25,857 bases of DNA, from NCBI GenBank assembly GCA_002428445.1, contig DIWJ01000029.1:1-25857 (forward strand), given 5' to 3'. A model generated the notes under the pieces. That model was not told the DNA's origin, searched no databases, and saw only the letters and a list, made by a program, of their open reading frames with translations. Of this stretch, positions 13,382 through 23,700 are shown one piece after another. Both the position numbers and the translations under genes were made by a program. Source of the DNA: Syntrophaceae bacterium UBA6109. Its GTDB lineage: Bacteria > Desulfobacterota > Syntrophia > Syntrophales > UBA6109. Numbering within the stretch: position 1 is the stretch's first letter; every line of letters starts with the position of its first letter.

Positions 13382-16203
13382 AGAGCCTCTTCGTCACTGC
13401 CTCAGCGGGCGCCGGCAAGACCTTTCGCCTGACCCAGCAGGTACGCCGCCACCTGGACGCTGCGGGAGAATTCGTGGTCGCCGCCACCTTCACCAAAGCC
13501 GCGGCCGCGGAGATGGAAAAGCGTATTCTGGAGGCCATCGACAAGGGCAAGGAGAGCCCGGCGGAAAAACTCAACCTCATCATGCGGGCGGCAAGAGTTC
13601 ACTTCTCCACCATCGACGCCCTTTTCCATTGCTTTCTCTCCACGGAGGCATCCCTACCGCAGGTAGCTGACGAACACGAGACGGCCCTCATCACCGAGCT
13701 CGCCGACGCCCGCTTCTTTCAGGATCCCCGCGTCTTGGCGGACTTGGAGAGCATTGTCATTGCGGCCCGCATTCTGCGCCTCACCCCCGACTCGCTGCTT
13801 ACGGCCCTAGACGAGGGCAGAGAGGCACTGGAGGAATGGAACTGTCCCGAAGACATGCTGGATCGGCTCAAAGCCAACCAGGCTCGCCTCACCGCCGAGT
13901 ACGAAGGGCTGCGGACTCAGGTGCAGGCCGTTGCCGAGGCAACCAAGGGAGCCCTGCGCACCCAGGTGGCGATCCCCCTGACCGAGCCGCTGGATGCGGT
14001 GGACCTGAAAAGGGCACTCTGGCTCAAGGACGACGTGGCTGATACGAGGGTGGCCAAAGCCGACCGCCAAACAGAAGCCTTTGCCGTCCTTCAGAAGCTC
14101 TACCCCGCCATGCGCCGCATCGTGGCCGAACACCTCCTCAACACCAAGCGGCTCCGGAGCGCGCTCCTCAAGCGCTTCAGCCGCCTACGCGCCGCGGTTC
14201 TCGCCCAGGAAAAGGAGAAACTTGGCCGGCTCTATTTCGAGGACCTCCCTAAGGCCCTCATCGCCCTCGATGGGTTTGAAAGCCCGGACCGCCCGCTCTA
14301 CATGGCTCGTCTCTACGAGCTTGGATTCCACCGTGTCAGCCATCTCCTCCTCGACGAGTTTCAGGATACGTCGCAGATCCAGTATACCCTGCTCAAGCCG
14401 ATGATTGACGACATCCTCGCGTCCGTGGGTGAGGATGCCGAAGGGGAGAGGTCCGTGTTCCTCGTGGGCGACTGGAAACAATCGATCTACCAGTGGCGGG
14501 GCGCTGCACCCGAGGTGCTCCGGGCCGCCATCGACCCCGCTCTCAGGAGCGGGCAGATCGCCTCCGAGACCTTGCCCCACAACTACCGCTCCACGCCGCT
14601 CCTCATCGCCTTCTTCAATCACCTTGTGACCGGCCTCTTTGCCGGCACGGACAAGGTCAACCTTCAGGAGCCGCCCCCCGAGCCCAAGCACTGCTACGCC
14701 GGCCTCTCGGAGGTAGCTGTCATCCCGGCCGTTTGCGACCGAGGCGACGATGCGGCCTACGATAAGCTCGTTGAGGCCCTGATCCACAAAAAGGAGGAGG
14801 TCGGCTGTCCTTGGGGCGACATCGTGGTCCTTAGCCGCACCAACATGCACATGGACAAGGTCGCCGCGGCCCTGGCCAGGTCCGGCATCCCCACTTCGGG
14901 AATCCGCGGCCGCGAGCTTCTGGCCCTCCGCGAGGGGACGGCGCTGTGGCTGTCGCTTACCGCTCTTTTCACGGACCACGACAGCCGCTTCATTGATCGA
15001 TCCCTTGCCCAACTCGGCTACGGCGATGAGATCAGGGCTACGATCATGAAGCTGGCCGAAACCGTGGGCCGCGCGTCCCGTCCGCACGGGTTCGCGGTCT
15101 TCGCCTCGACCCTGCATGGCCTATCCATCCATTTCCCCCGCCTCCTCGTGGAGACCCTCTGGGACGAGGCGGAACGCTACTTCGACTGCCCCGACGCCGG
15201 CGACATCGCCGCCTTTCTGGGCTATGTATTTTCCATGTCGCACCTCATCACCGTGCCCGAGGGCGAGCACGCCGACCGGCTGAAGCTGGCCACGATCCAC
15301 AAGGCCAAGGGCCTCGAATTCCCCCATGTGTTTCTCTTCTGGAAAGAGGGGCAGGACCGGGCGCCCGAGGTTCCGGATCCCAACAACGGCTGTCCCCTAA
15401 ACCTGAACCAAAAGGAACTGGAATTTCTTGCCACCGGACCGATCTCCGGGGCCAAGGCCATCGCCGAGGCAACGGCAGCGGCCAAGGAAGAAAAGGCCCA
15501 CGAGACGGCGAACCTTCTTTATGTGGCTGCCACGCGTGCGGCCAAAAGCCTGACCATTCTCCTGCGGGCCGATAAAGAAGGCATGCTGAAGGGCTTCAGC
15601 GAGCGCATATGGCGGACGGCCCAGGAACCCATCCCCGATGCCGAGCGGACCGAATTCGGCTGGCGCCGCGACTACGGCCCTGCGGAGCCTCAACCCAAGG
15701 AGTACGATGAACTGACGCCGCCGGCCCTTGCCGGAAGCCCACCTACACCCATCGACAGCGACGACCTGGACCCGGCCCTGCGCTCCGCCGACATCGAGGC
15801 CGGGATCGAGCGCGGGCTCCGCATTCACGCGGCGCTGGCGCAGATCACCGGCGAGTGCCCCACCGTTCCCTCCGGCATCCTGGCCCCGGAGGAGCAGGAG
15901 GCTGTCAAACGATTCCTCGAGACCCCAGGCGTGCGCGAGATCCTCTTCCGTCCCGGCCAAGTCCTGACAGAACAACACATCTCCGACACCCATGCCTTCG
16001 GCATCGTGGATCGCATCATTATCGCCCCGGGTCGCATAACACTCATCGACTTCAAGACCGGACGAGTCGGCCACCTGGCCGAGAAGTACCGTTTCCAGAT
16101 GCTCCGCTACCGGACCATCCTACAGACGCTGTTCCCGAGGCACTCGGTGGAATGCTATCTGCTCTTTGTAGACGAACCGCAGCGCATCGTAATGATCTTG
16201 TAG
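13375..16203 (+). CDS. addA: AddA-like UvrD helicase-nuclease, 942 aa
   Basis: This is the motor and nuclease subunit of the AddAB complex. UvrD/Rep-type motifs are complete: Walker A ASAGAGKT (K15), FTKAAAAEM (Ia), STIDALFH, Walker B LLLDEFQDT (D327, E328), VGDWKQSIYQWRG (III, D366), NYRS (403-406), ATIHKAKGLEF (V, about 639-649) and LYVAATRAAK (VI). The C-terminal PD-(D/E)XK nuclease shows FGIVDRI (D879), LIDFKTG (D892, K894) and a conserved YRFQMLRYRTIL helix. Length is compact compared with about 1,230 aa in Bacillus AddA. It follows addB with a 7-nt overlap, and an intrinsic terminator begins within its stop codon. It has the same high G+C character as addB, sbcD and sbcC. Confidence 0.92.
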   Translation: MVKSLFVTASAGAGKTFRLTQQVRRHLDAAGEFVVAATFTKAAAAEMEKRILEAIDKGKESPAEKLNLIMRAARVHFSTIDALFHCFLSTEASLPQVADEHETALITELADARFFQDPRVLADLESIVIAARILRLTPDSLLTALDEGREALEEWNCPEDMLDRLKANQARLTAEYEGLRTQVQAVAEATKGALRTQVAIPLTEPLDAVDLKRALWLKDDVADTRVAKADRQTEAFAVLQKLYPAMRRIVAEHLLNTKRLRSALLKRFSRLRAAVLAQEKEKLGRLYFEDLPKALIALDGFESPDRPLYMARLYELGFHRVSHLLLDEFQDTSQIQYTLLKPMIDDILASVGEDAEGERSVFLVGDWKQSIYQWRGAAPEVLRAAIDPALRSGQIASETLPHNYRSTPLLIAFFNHLVTGLFAGTDKVNLQEPPPEPKHCYAGLSEVAVIPAVCDRGDDAAYDKLVEALIHKKEEVGCPWGDIVVLSRTNMHMDKVAAALARSGIPTSGIRGRELLALREGTALWLSLTALFTDHDSRFIDRSLAQLGYGDEIRATIMKLAETVGRASRPHGFAVFASTLHGLSIHFPRLLVETLWDEAERYFDCPDAGDIAAFLGYVFSMSHLITVPEGEHADRLKLATIHKAKGLEFPHVFLFWKEGQDRAPEVPDPNNGCPLNLNQKELEFLATGPISGAKAIAEATAAAKEEKAHETANLLYVAATRAAKSLTILLRADKEGMLKGFSERIWRTAQEPIPDAERTEFGWRRDYGPAEPQPKEYDELTPPALAGSPPTPIDSDDLDPALRSADIEAGIERGLRIHAALAQITGECPTVPSGILAPEEQEAVKRFLETPGVREILFRPGQVLTEQHISDTHAFGIVDRIIIAPGRITLIDFKTGRVGHLAEKYRFQMLRYRTILQTLFPRHSVECYLLFVDEPQRIVMIL

Positions 16204-16234
16204 CCATCGAAGAAGTAACAGCGATGGCTTTTTT
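16202..16234 (+). terminator. Intrinsic terminator after addA
   Basis: AGCCATCG (16202-16209) pairs perfectly with CGATGGCT (16222-16229) around a 12-nt loop and runs straight into a T-tract (16229-16234). The stem begins inside the addA stop codon. It should end the addBA transcript and separates it from the trlF gene. Confidence 0.85.
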
Positions 16235-16323
16235 GAAATAGTGTTCTGTAGAAATACCGCCAGGAATACCAATCTGGTGAAGATATCCCGCCATTACGAA
16301 CATTGAGATTCAAGGAGGAGAAT

Positions 16324-19300
16324 ATGAATGACGAGAGAGGTTCTGTCTGGCGAAAGTGGGATCTACACGTCCATACTCCTGATTCGCTGATTAGTTCTTA
16401 TGGAGGCGCAAACGCATGGGATAAATTTATCAATGAACTTGAGTTCTTACCACCAGAATTCAAGGTCTTGGGAATCAATGATTACATTTTTCTCGACGGC
16501 TATAAAAAGGTTTTAGACGCAAAAAGACGTGGGAGATTGTCCAATATCGATCTGGTACTTCCCGTTATTGAACTTAGGATCGACAAGTTCGGGGGCAGCA
16601 GGAGCCAGTTAAGCAGAGTCAACTATCACATTATCTTTTCTAACGAAATTGAACCTGATACAATTGAAAGCCAATTTCTGAGTGCACTATGTAGCAAATA
16701 TGTGCTGACGCCCGAGTTCGATCGGCTTCGCACCTCTGGCAAATGGGTAGCCACTCCAACGAAACAGAGTATCGAGGACTTGGGACGTTTGATTATCGAC
16801 AGTGTACCTCCTGAGGAAAAGGCAAAGTACAATGCACCAATAATCGAAGGATTCAACAACCTTTGTCTTAGCTTAAACAACATTCAAGATGTTTTGAAGT
16901 CGCACTATTTCGCAGGTAAAACAATAACAGCGGTTGGGAAGACAGAGTGGTCTGACATCAAATGGAATGATCAATCGATCGCAGAGAAAAAGACAATTAT
17001 CAACAGTGCGGATTTGGTTTTCATCTCGTCTGAGACGGAAGCTGACTGGGCTAGGGCGCAGAAATCATTAACTGTGGCGCGGGTGAACAATCGACTTTTG
17101 GATTGTAGCGATGCTCACAGCTTCTCGGATTCAGCTGCTAAGGAGCGACTTGGCAATTGCTTTACTTGGATCAAAGCCGATCCAACGTTCGAAGGGCTAC
17201 GACAAATCGTCAATGAATACAGTGCGCGGAGCTATGTCGGAGCAATCCCGCCAAAACTTGATCATGTTCAGAAAAACAAGACAAAATACATAAGCACGAT
17301 CTCTGTTCAGCGCAAGCCAACCGCCGACATCTCTGAAATCTGGTTTCAAAACACAATTCCTCTGAATCCAGATCTGGTAGCTATCATTGGGAACAAAGGG
17401 AAAGGAAAGAGCGCGCTTACGGATACAATCGGACTTCTGTCTAACACCAAACAATACAATGATCTCACATTTCTTTCCGATAAAAATTTTAGACAGCCAA
17501 AGAACAACAAAGCAAAGCATTTCCAGGCAACAATGACTTGGGAAAGTGGGGTAGCTGTCACAAAAGGGCTCGATGAAACAGTCGATGAACAAGAACCGGA
17601 GTTAGTAAAGTACATACCGCAAAATTTCCTTGAGAAAATCTGTACACAACTCGGCAGTATTGAGGAATCAGATTTTGACCATGAATTGAAAAAAGTCATA
17701 TTCTCCCATGTTGAGATTGCAGACCGGTTGGGCAAGGTGTCGCTTGATGAACTGATATCATATAAGACATCTGAGGCTAATGCAGAAATTCGACTTCTTA
17801 AGCAGGAGCTACACACAATAAATGAATCGATCGTTGCTTTAGAGGAGAAGTCAACCCCGGAATACGGGGAGAAAATCGCAAATCTTTTGAAAGTGAAACG
17901 TGACGAATTAGCGGTGCATCAGGATGAAAATACAAGACCCAAGCATGTCGAAAAACCTGAGAATGACCCCGTTAAACAAAAAGAGATTACTGAAGTTGCG
18001 GCCGCAGTGGATGTTACGAAAAGGGAATTAGATGAAGTTGAACGTAAAATTCTAGAATCTGAGAAAGAGCAAACAAGACTGGCTCAGCTTATATCGATAG
18101 CCGACAGATTGCTCGCGCGACTCGCAAATCTCCAACGTCAACTGCAAACCTTTTTCTCTGAAAGCAACGAAGACTTCAAAAGCATTGGGATAAAGGAAGA
18201 AGATGTCTTAAAAGTGACACTCGACAATAAAATCATTTCAGATAAGAGAACGCATTTTATAGAGAAGAGAACCGCATTAGATAAGCTTCTTGATCCCACA
18301 ACCCCAAAAAGTCTTGCACAAATGAAACAAGGGCTTCATGAGAAGTCAGTTCAGCTCCGGGAAAAACTCGATGAGCCAAACAAGAAGTTTCAAGAATACC
18401 AGACCGCGATTGCCGAGTGGGAAAAGAAGAAACAGACAATAGTCGGGAGTGAGAATGATGCCGGTACCATCAAATATTATGAGGGACAGCTGGAGAACCT
18501 CACCGCTGTCCCACAGCTGTTAATCGAAAAAAAACTTCTGCGTATCAGTAAGTCGAAGGAAATTCATGCGGTGATTCGTCAACTGTCCGTTACATATAAG
18601 GAATTATATGCCCCTGTGAATCAATTCATTCGTAGACGGCCCTTGGCAAAGGATAAATTTCAACTCAATTTCGATGTGAGCATTGTAAACACAGGATTTC
18701 AAGAAAGTTTCTTTGACATAATAAGCCACGGTGTGGTGGGAACTTTCTGTGGAGTGGAGGAGGGTCGGAAAAAGCTTAATAGTTATCTGGAGTGCCATGA
18801 CTTCAACACAGAAGAAGGTATTGAGTCTTTTCTCAGAGAAATGGCCTCCGCTCTTGAGAGCGATAAGCGACAGGGCGGCAAGCCTATCATAGTGGGTACT
18901 CAAATAAGGAAAGGAAGATCCACACTTGATCTTTATGACATGATGTATGCGTTAGATTATATGAAGCCAAGGTACTCACTGAGGATGGGTGATAAAGAGC
19001 TGCACCAACTGTCTCCGGGTGAAAGAGGCACATTGTTACTGGTATTTTACCTGCTCGTTGACAAAGATGATATCCCTTTAGTTATCGACCAACCCGAAGA
19101 AAACCTCGATAACCAGACAGTGTACGAATTGCTTGTGCCGTGTATAAAAGAAGCTAAACAACGAAGACAAATATTTATAGTAACTCACAATCCGAACTTG
19201 GCGGTTGTCTGTGACGCCGAGCAAATCATTTGCGCCGATCTGGATAAGAAGAATAACTACCGAATGAAATACGTTTCAGGTGCTATCGAAAATCCCAAAA

Positions 19301-19377
19301 TCAACAAAGCCCTGGTTGATGTACTTGAGGGGACGATGCCGGCTTTTGAAAACCGCGATTCTAAGTATTTGCAGTAA
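16324..19377 (+). CDS. trlF: TrlF-type PHP phosphoesterase-ATPase, 1017 aa
   Basis: An N-terminal PHP-type metal-dependent phosphoesterase is joined to an SMC/Rad50-like ATPase, the layout of proteins annotated as TrlF. PHP motifs: WRKWDLHVHTP (D13, H15, H17), LGINDY (D53) and CSDAHSF (D263, H265). The ATPase has Walker A GNKGKGKS (356-363), a long charged coiled-coil (about 480-760), ABC signature LSPGERG (896-902), Walker B LVIDQPEENLDN (D922, E925) and H-loop VTHNPN (H955). The start at 16324 has a textbook AAGGAGGAG. The DNA is plainly more A+T-rich than addA or sbcD on either side, and an intrinsic terminator isolates it from addA, so it looks acquired. A defence or nucleic-acid-processing role is likely by analogy, but the substrate is unknown. 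Confidence 0.85.
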   Translation: MNDERGSVWRKWDLHVHTPDSLISSYGGANAWDKFINELEFLPPEFKVLGINDYIFLDGYKKVLDAKRRGRLSNIDLVLPVIELRIDKFGGSRSQLSRVNYHIIFSNEIEPDTIESQFLSALCSKYVLTPEFDRLRTSGKWVATPTKQSIEDLGRLIIDSVPPEEKAKYNAPIIEGFNNLCLSLNNIQDVLKSHYFAGKTITAVGKTEWSDIKWNDQSIAEKKTIINSADLVFISSETEADWARAQKSLTVARVNNRLLDCSDAHSFSDSAAKERLGNCFTWIKADPTFEGLRQIVNEYSARSYVGAIPPKLDHVQKNKTKYISTISVQRKPTADISEIWFQNTIPLNPDLVAIIGNKGKGKSALTDTIGLLSNTKQYNDLTFLSDKNFRQPKNNKAKHFQATMTWESGVAVTKGLDETVDEQEPELVKYIPQNFLEKICTQLGSIEESDFDHELKKVIFSHVEIADRLGKVSLDELISYKTSEANAEIRLLKQELHTINESIVALEEKSTPEYGEKIANLLKVKRDELAVHQDENTRPKHVEKPENDPVKQKEITEVAAAVDVTKRELDEVERKILESEKEQTRLAQLISIADRLLARLANLQRQLQTFFSESNEDFKSIGIKEEDVLKVTLDNKIISDKRTHFIEKRTALDKLLDPTTPKSLAQMKQGLHEKSVQLREKLDEPNKKFQEYQTAIAEWEKKKQTIVGSENDAGTIKYYEGQLENLTAVPQLLIEKKLLRISKSKEIHAVIRQLSVTYKELYAPVNQFIRRRPLAKDKFQLNFDVSIVNTGFQESFFDIISHGVVGTFCGVEEGRKKLNSYLECHDFNTEEGIESFLREMASALESDKRQGGKPIIVGTQIRKGRSTLDLYDMMYALDYMKPRYSLRMGDKELHQLSPGERGTLLLVFYLLVDKDDIPLVIDQPEENLDNQTVYELLVPCIKEAKQRRQIFIVTHNPNLAVVCDAEQIICADLDKKNNYRMKYVSGAIENPKINKALVDVLEGTMPAFENRDSKYLQ

Positions 19378-19516
19378 TGAGGCTGCAAAAATGCAAAAAT
19401 GAATACCACCCATTTTCTTGACAGCGGCACATTCAAGATTCGCCACAATTTCTCCATTGGCTTTTCGGATAGCGGAGCGAAGTAATAGAAGAAAGTACCA
19501 CAAGAATAAATAAATC
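19378..19516. other. Intergenic region between trlF and sbcD
   Basis: A 7-bp hairpin TTTGCAG / CTGCAAA (19368-19389) spans the trlF stop but has no T-tract, so it is a poor terminator on the plus strand. A TTGACA hexamer (19418-19423) has no good -10 partner at the right distance. The sequence is A+T-rich like trlF. I see no target-site duplication shared with the other side of trlF. Confidence 0.4.
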
Positions 19517-20752
19517 ATGCTTATGAAACTTCTCCATACCTCCGACTGGCACCTAGGCCGCGCCCTTGATGGCCGCAAGCGATATGAAGAGCCCGAAGCC
19601 TTCTTGAACTGGCTGGCGGAACTCATCGAGAGCCATGAGATCGACGTCCTCCTGGTTGCGGGTGACGTGTTCGACAGCAGCACCCCGAGCAACCGAGCAC
19701 AGAGTCTCTATTACCGTTTCCTGTGTCGCATGGCTGCCTCGCCGCGCCGCCATGTGGTGGTAACGGCAGGTAATCACGATTCGCCGACTTTTCTGGATGC
19801 CCCCAGGGAACTTCTCAAATGCCTTAACATCCATGTCGTCGGGTGCGCTACCGAAGCAGTAGCAGACGAAGTCCTTGTCCTTAACGGCGCGGATGGCGAG
19901 CCCGGGTTGATCGTCTGTGCCATCCCCTATCTGCGGGACCGGGACATCCGTACTGCCGAAGCCGGGGAGAGTGCCGAGGACAAGGAGCGGAAGATCGTCG
20001 AGGGGATCAGGACCCATTACCGGCGGGTCTATGACGCAGCTCTGGTAAAGAAGGCATCGCTGAAAAGCCCTGTGCCCATCGTGGCCATGGGGCATCTCTA
20101 CACGGAAGGCGGGAGGACGGTAGACGGCGACGGGGTGCGGGAGCTCTATATAGGTTCTCTCCTCCACGTCGGCAGGGATGTGTTTCCCGAGGGCATCGGC
20201 TACCTCGCCCTGGGACATCTCCATATCCCGCAGTGCGTGGGCAAGTCCGAACTCATCCGCTATTCCGGATCACCGCTACCGATCGGCTTCGGGGAAGCCG
20301 CGCAGCAAAAGACCGTCGTCCAAGTGGCGTTTTCCGAGGGTGTCCTCGCAGTTAGCGAGATCTCCGTGCCCCGCTTCCAGGAATTGCGGACCCTGAGGGG
20401 AGACTGGCCGACCCTAGCCCGTGAAATCGAAGCGCTGAAGGGGCAAGGAAGCAGGGCATGGCTGGAGATCATCTACGAGGGAGACGAAGCGGCCAGCGAT
20501 CTGCAGAGACGGCTGGACGAGGTGGTCGCAGGCACCGCCATCGAGATTCTCCGCGTGAGGAATAACCGGGTGATGGAACGGGCTTTAAGCGGAAAGACGA
20601 TGGAGGAAACACTGGACGATCTAGATGTTACTGATGTTTTCGAGCGCTGCCTGGACGATCACAAGGTTTCCCCGGAACGGCGCCCGGACCTCCTGAGCGC
20701 CTATCGAGAAATTGTCGTTTCGCTGGCCGAACAGGACGCCAGGGCGGAATAG
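19517..20752 (+). CDS. sbcD: Exonuclease subunit SbcD, 411 aa
   Basis: This is the Mre11-type nuclease of the SbcCD complex, which cuts hairpins and blocked DNA ends using two manganese ions. Calcineurin-like phosphoesterase motifs are in order: TSDWHLG (D10, H12), VAGDVFDS (D50, D53), TAGNHDSP (N86, H87), MGHLYTEGG and LGHLHIPQ. Length equals the usual 400 aa. The first ATG (19517) has little ribosome site; the ATG at 19523 aligns better with the usual MxILHTSDWHLG start and cannot be excluded. It is followed by sbcC after 10 nt. The gene has no obvious terminator between it and sbcC, so the two form an operon. Confidence 0.95.
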   Translation: MLMKLLHTSDWHLGRALDGRKRYEEPEAFLNWLAELIESHEIDVLLVAGDVFDSSTPSNRAQSLYYRFLCRMAASPRRHVVVTAGNHDSPTFLDAPRELLKCLNIHVVGCATEAVADEVLVLNGADGEPGLIVCAIPYLRDRDIRTAEAGESAEDKERKIVEGIRTHYRRVYDAALVKKASLKSPVPIVAMGHLYTEGGRTVDGDGVRELYIGSLLHVGRDVFPEGIGYLALGHLHIPQCVGKSELIRYSGSPLPIGFGEAAQQKTVVQVAFSEGVLAVSEISVPRFQELRTLRGDWPTLAREIEALKGQGSRAWLEIIYEGDEAASDLQRRLDEVVAGTAIEILRVRNNRVMERALSGKTMEETLDDLDVTDVFERCLDDHKVSPERRPDLLSAYREIVVSLAEQDARAE

Positions 20753-20762
20753 GAGCAGTCCA

Positions 20763-23700
20763 ATGAGGGTTCTCTGTGTCCGTTTTAAGAACCTCAATTC
20801 CCTGGTCGGCGAATGGGAGATCGACTTCACCCACCCGGCCTACGCCTCCGACGGCATCTTTGCCATTACCGGCCCGACCGGCGCGGGAAAGACCACCCTC
20901 ATGGATGCCATCTGCCTGGCCCTTTACGGCAGCACCCCCCGTTTGAACAAAATCACGAAGAGCGGCAACGAGATCATGTCCCGTCAGACCGGCGAATGCT
21001 TCGCTGAGGTGACCTTCGAGACGGGCAAGGGCCGTTACCGCTGCTCTTGGTACCAGCATCGGGCGCGCAAGAAACCGGACGGCGAGTTACAGCAGTCCAG
21101 GCACGAAATCGCGGACGCGGATTCGGGCGAAGTTCTGGAATCCAAAATCAACCAGGTCGGCGCCTTCATCGAAACCGTCACGGGCATGGACTTCGGGCGG
21201 TTCACTCAATCGATGCTTCTGGCCCAGGGAGAATTCGCCGCCTTTCTCAAGGCCTCTCCCAACGATCGCTCACCCATTCTCGAACAGATCACGGGCACCG
21301 AGATCTACAGCCAGATTTCCATCCAAGTGCATGATCGCCGCGCAACAGAGCAGGAGAAACTCGCGCTCATCGAGGCGGAGCTCAAAGGCATTCGGGTACT
21401 GGGAGAGGAAGGGGAGCGGGAGTTGCAGAACCGCCTAAAAGAAAAACAAGGGCGTGAAGCCGAACTGGCCAGCCAGTTGAAAGTGCTGACCGGAGCCCTG
21501 ACTTGGCTTCAGAGGATGGCGGGCCTGGAGAAAGAACTGGAAGAGCTGGAGAAGCTACGGCAGACCCTCGCCGTGCAGTGGGGTGGTTTCGCGCCGGATG
21601 CCCGCCGGCTGGAGAAAGCCCAAAAGGCCCAGGAGCTGGAGGGCGACTACCGGATGCTCAAGGCCCTTCGGGACATGCAGACTCAAGAGACCGGAGAACT
21701 TCAAAGCGCCTTGGCACTCCTACCCGAAAAGGAGCAGGCCCTTGTAGCGGCGCTTGCAGCTCGGTCGGCGGCCGAAGGGTTCCTGAAGGAGGCGCAGGAC
21801 AAACAGGCAGCGGCGGGAGAGATCATCAAGAAGGTCAGGGATCTCGATGTCCGACTGGACGAACAGGGGAAACAACTCGCCGAGCGCGCAAAGGCAATCG
21901 CGGAACTCGAAAAGCAGGCAAAGACCTGCGAGAAACGAAGCCAAGCGGACGGACAGGAGCTGAAGAAGATAGATGGTTCCCTGGAAGAGCTCCGGGTATA
22001 CCGGGCGAAGCATGGGGCGGATAGCTTGCTCGTGACCCAATTCCCAGTCATCGAGAGGGGTTTGGCGGGGCTGCAGGTCCTGGCGGCGAAACAGGACAAA
22101 ACCGTGGCAGCCTTCAGCGAAGCAGCCGGTAAACAAGAAACCGCTCGGTCCGCCCTTACAGCCAAGGAAGGGGATCACGAGAAGGCCAGGCAGACCTTCG
22201 AGAAGCAGCAGGCCGCACTCAAGCAGTTGACCGATGAGATCGCTTCACTCCTGCAGGGAAGAGAGATCGGCGAGTGGCGCAAGGAGCTGGATGTAGCCCA
22301 GGAACGCGAACGGCTGCTGGTTCATGTCGGGGAAATCTCGGCGAGGATGGATCAGACCGCCACGGCCTTGAAGGGTCTCAAGGTAACCCGGGAGCAATGG
22401 AGTGCCCGGCAGGTTGCCATCGAGAAGGAGGTCAAGGTCGGCTGCGACCAAAAGGTCCTTCTGGAAAAGGAGATCGCTGCCCTGGAGACGCATGTGGCGC
22501 TGCTCAACCGGATCCGTAACCTTGAAGCGGAAAGAAAGCGCTTGGTGGACGGCCAGCCATGCCCCCTCTGTGGTGCCGCCGAGCACCCCTATGCAATGGG
22601 CAATCTGCCGGTCCCGGATGAGGCGGAGGCTGATCTGAAAAAGAAGAAGCTCGTCTTAAAAGAAGTTGCTAAGCGACTGAGCGAGCAGGAAGCTGCAGCG
22701 GTGAAGGCAGTGACGGAGATCGAGCATTGCGAAAAGACGATGGCGGAAAAGCAGGCCGGCATGGAGACGGATCAGGCGCAATGCGTCGAGGCCCTTGCCA
22801 AGCTGCAGATCGAAGTCTCTCCGGCAGATCGGTCCGCAAGGGTTTGCGCTGAGTTGGAAACGACCCGGGCCGGGATCTCGTCCATAACGCAAGTGGTTAC
22901 TCTGGCAGAGAAAAAAGAGCGGCAGGAAAAGAAATCGCAGGCGGGCTTGGAAGTCACGCGAAAGGCCTTCGACAACACAGGCAAGGAATTGCAGGATGCG
23001 CGGCATCATTTGGAGACGGCAGGCCTGGAGCGGGAGCGTCTGCAAAAAGAAAGCGCCGATCAGGCCGTGGAGCTAGATCAGGCCCGCACCGCCGTACTTG
23101 CCGATCTGAAGCCGCTGGGGGGCGAGGTCATCCCACCCGCCGGATTCGACAGCCTACTGCAAGAGTTAGCGCGACGGAAGGAGAGCTGGCAGACCAAGGA
23201 GGCAGAGAAGATCACCCTGGAGCAAAAGGCCGTGGAACTCAAGGTCGCAATCGAAAAGCACCAAGCACTGCTTAACAAACTGGAAGAAGATCTGGTGCTG
23301 CGCCATAAAGAGCGCGACAGACTGCAAGAGGAACATCAAACACTGGGGACTTCCCGGCGTGAACTCTTCGGCGAGAAGAACGCCGACAAGGAGGAAGAAC
23401 GCCTTAGCGCTGAGGTGAAACTTGCCGATGCCAACGTGACAAAAGCCCGTGACAATCATGGACTGAAAGAAAGGGAAACCGGAGCGTTGAAGGAAAAGAT
23501 CCTTTCCCTGAAGGAAAGAACAGCCCAACGGGTCACGGAACTGGAGCAGGCAACGGCCAAGCTGTTGGTACGGATACAAGGTGCGGGTTTCGCCGACGAA
23601 ACGGAATATCTTTCCTCCTGCGTGCCTGCGGACGAGCGGGAACGCCTCGCAAAGCAGGAGCAGGAGTTGTCGAGGCAGCGGACCGAACTGGAGGCGCGGC

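Noticed and set aside
19368..19389. Terminator after trlF
   Set aside because: The 7-bp hairpin spans the stop codon but is followed by A residues, not T, on the coding strand.
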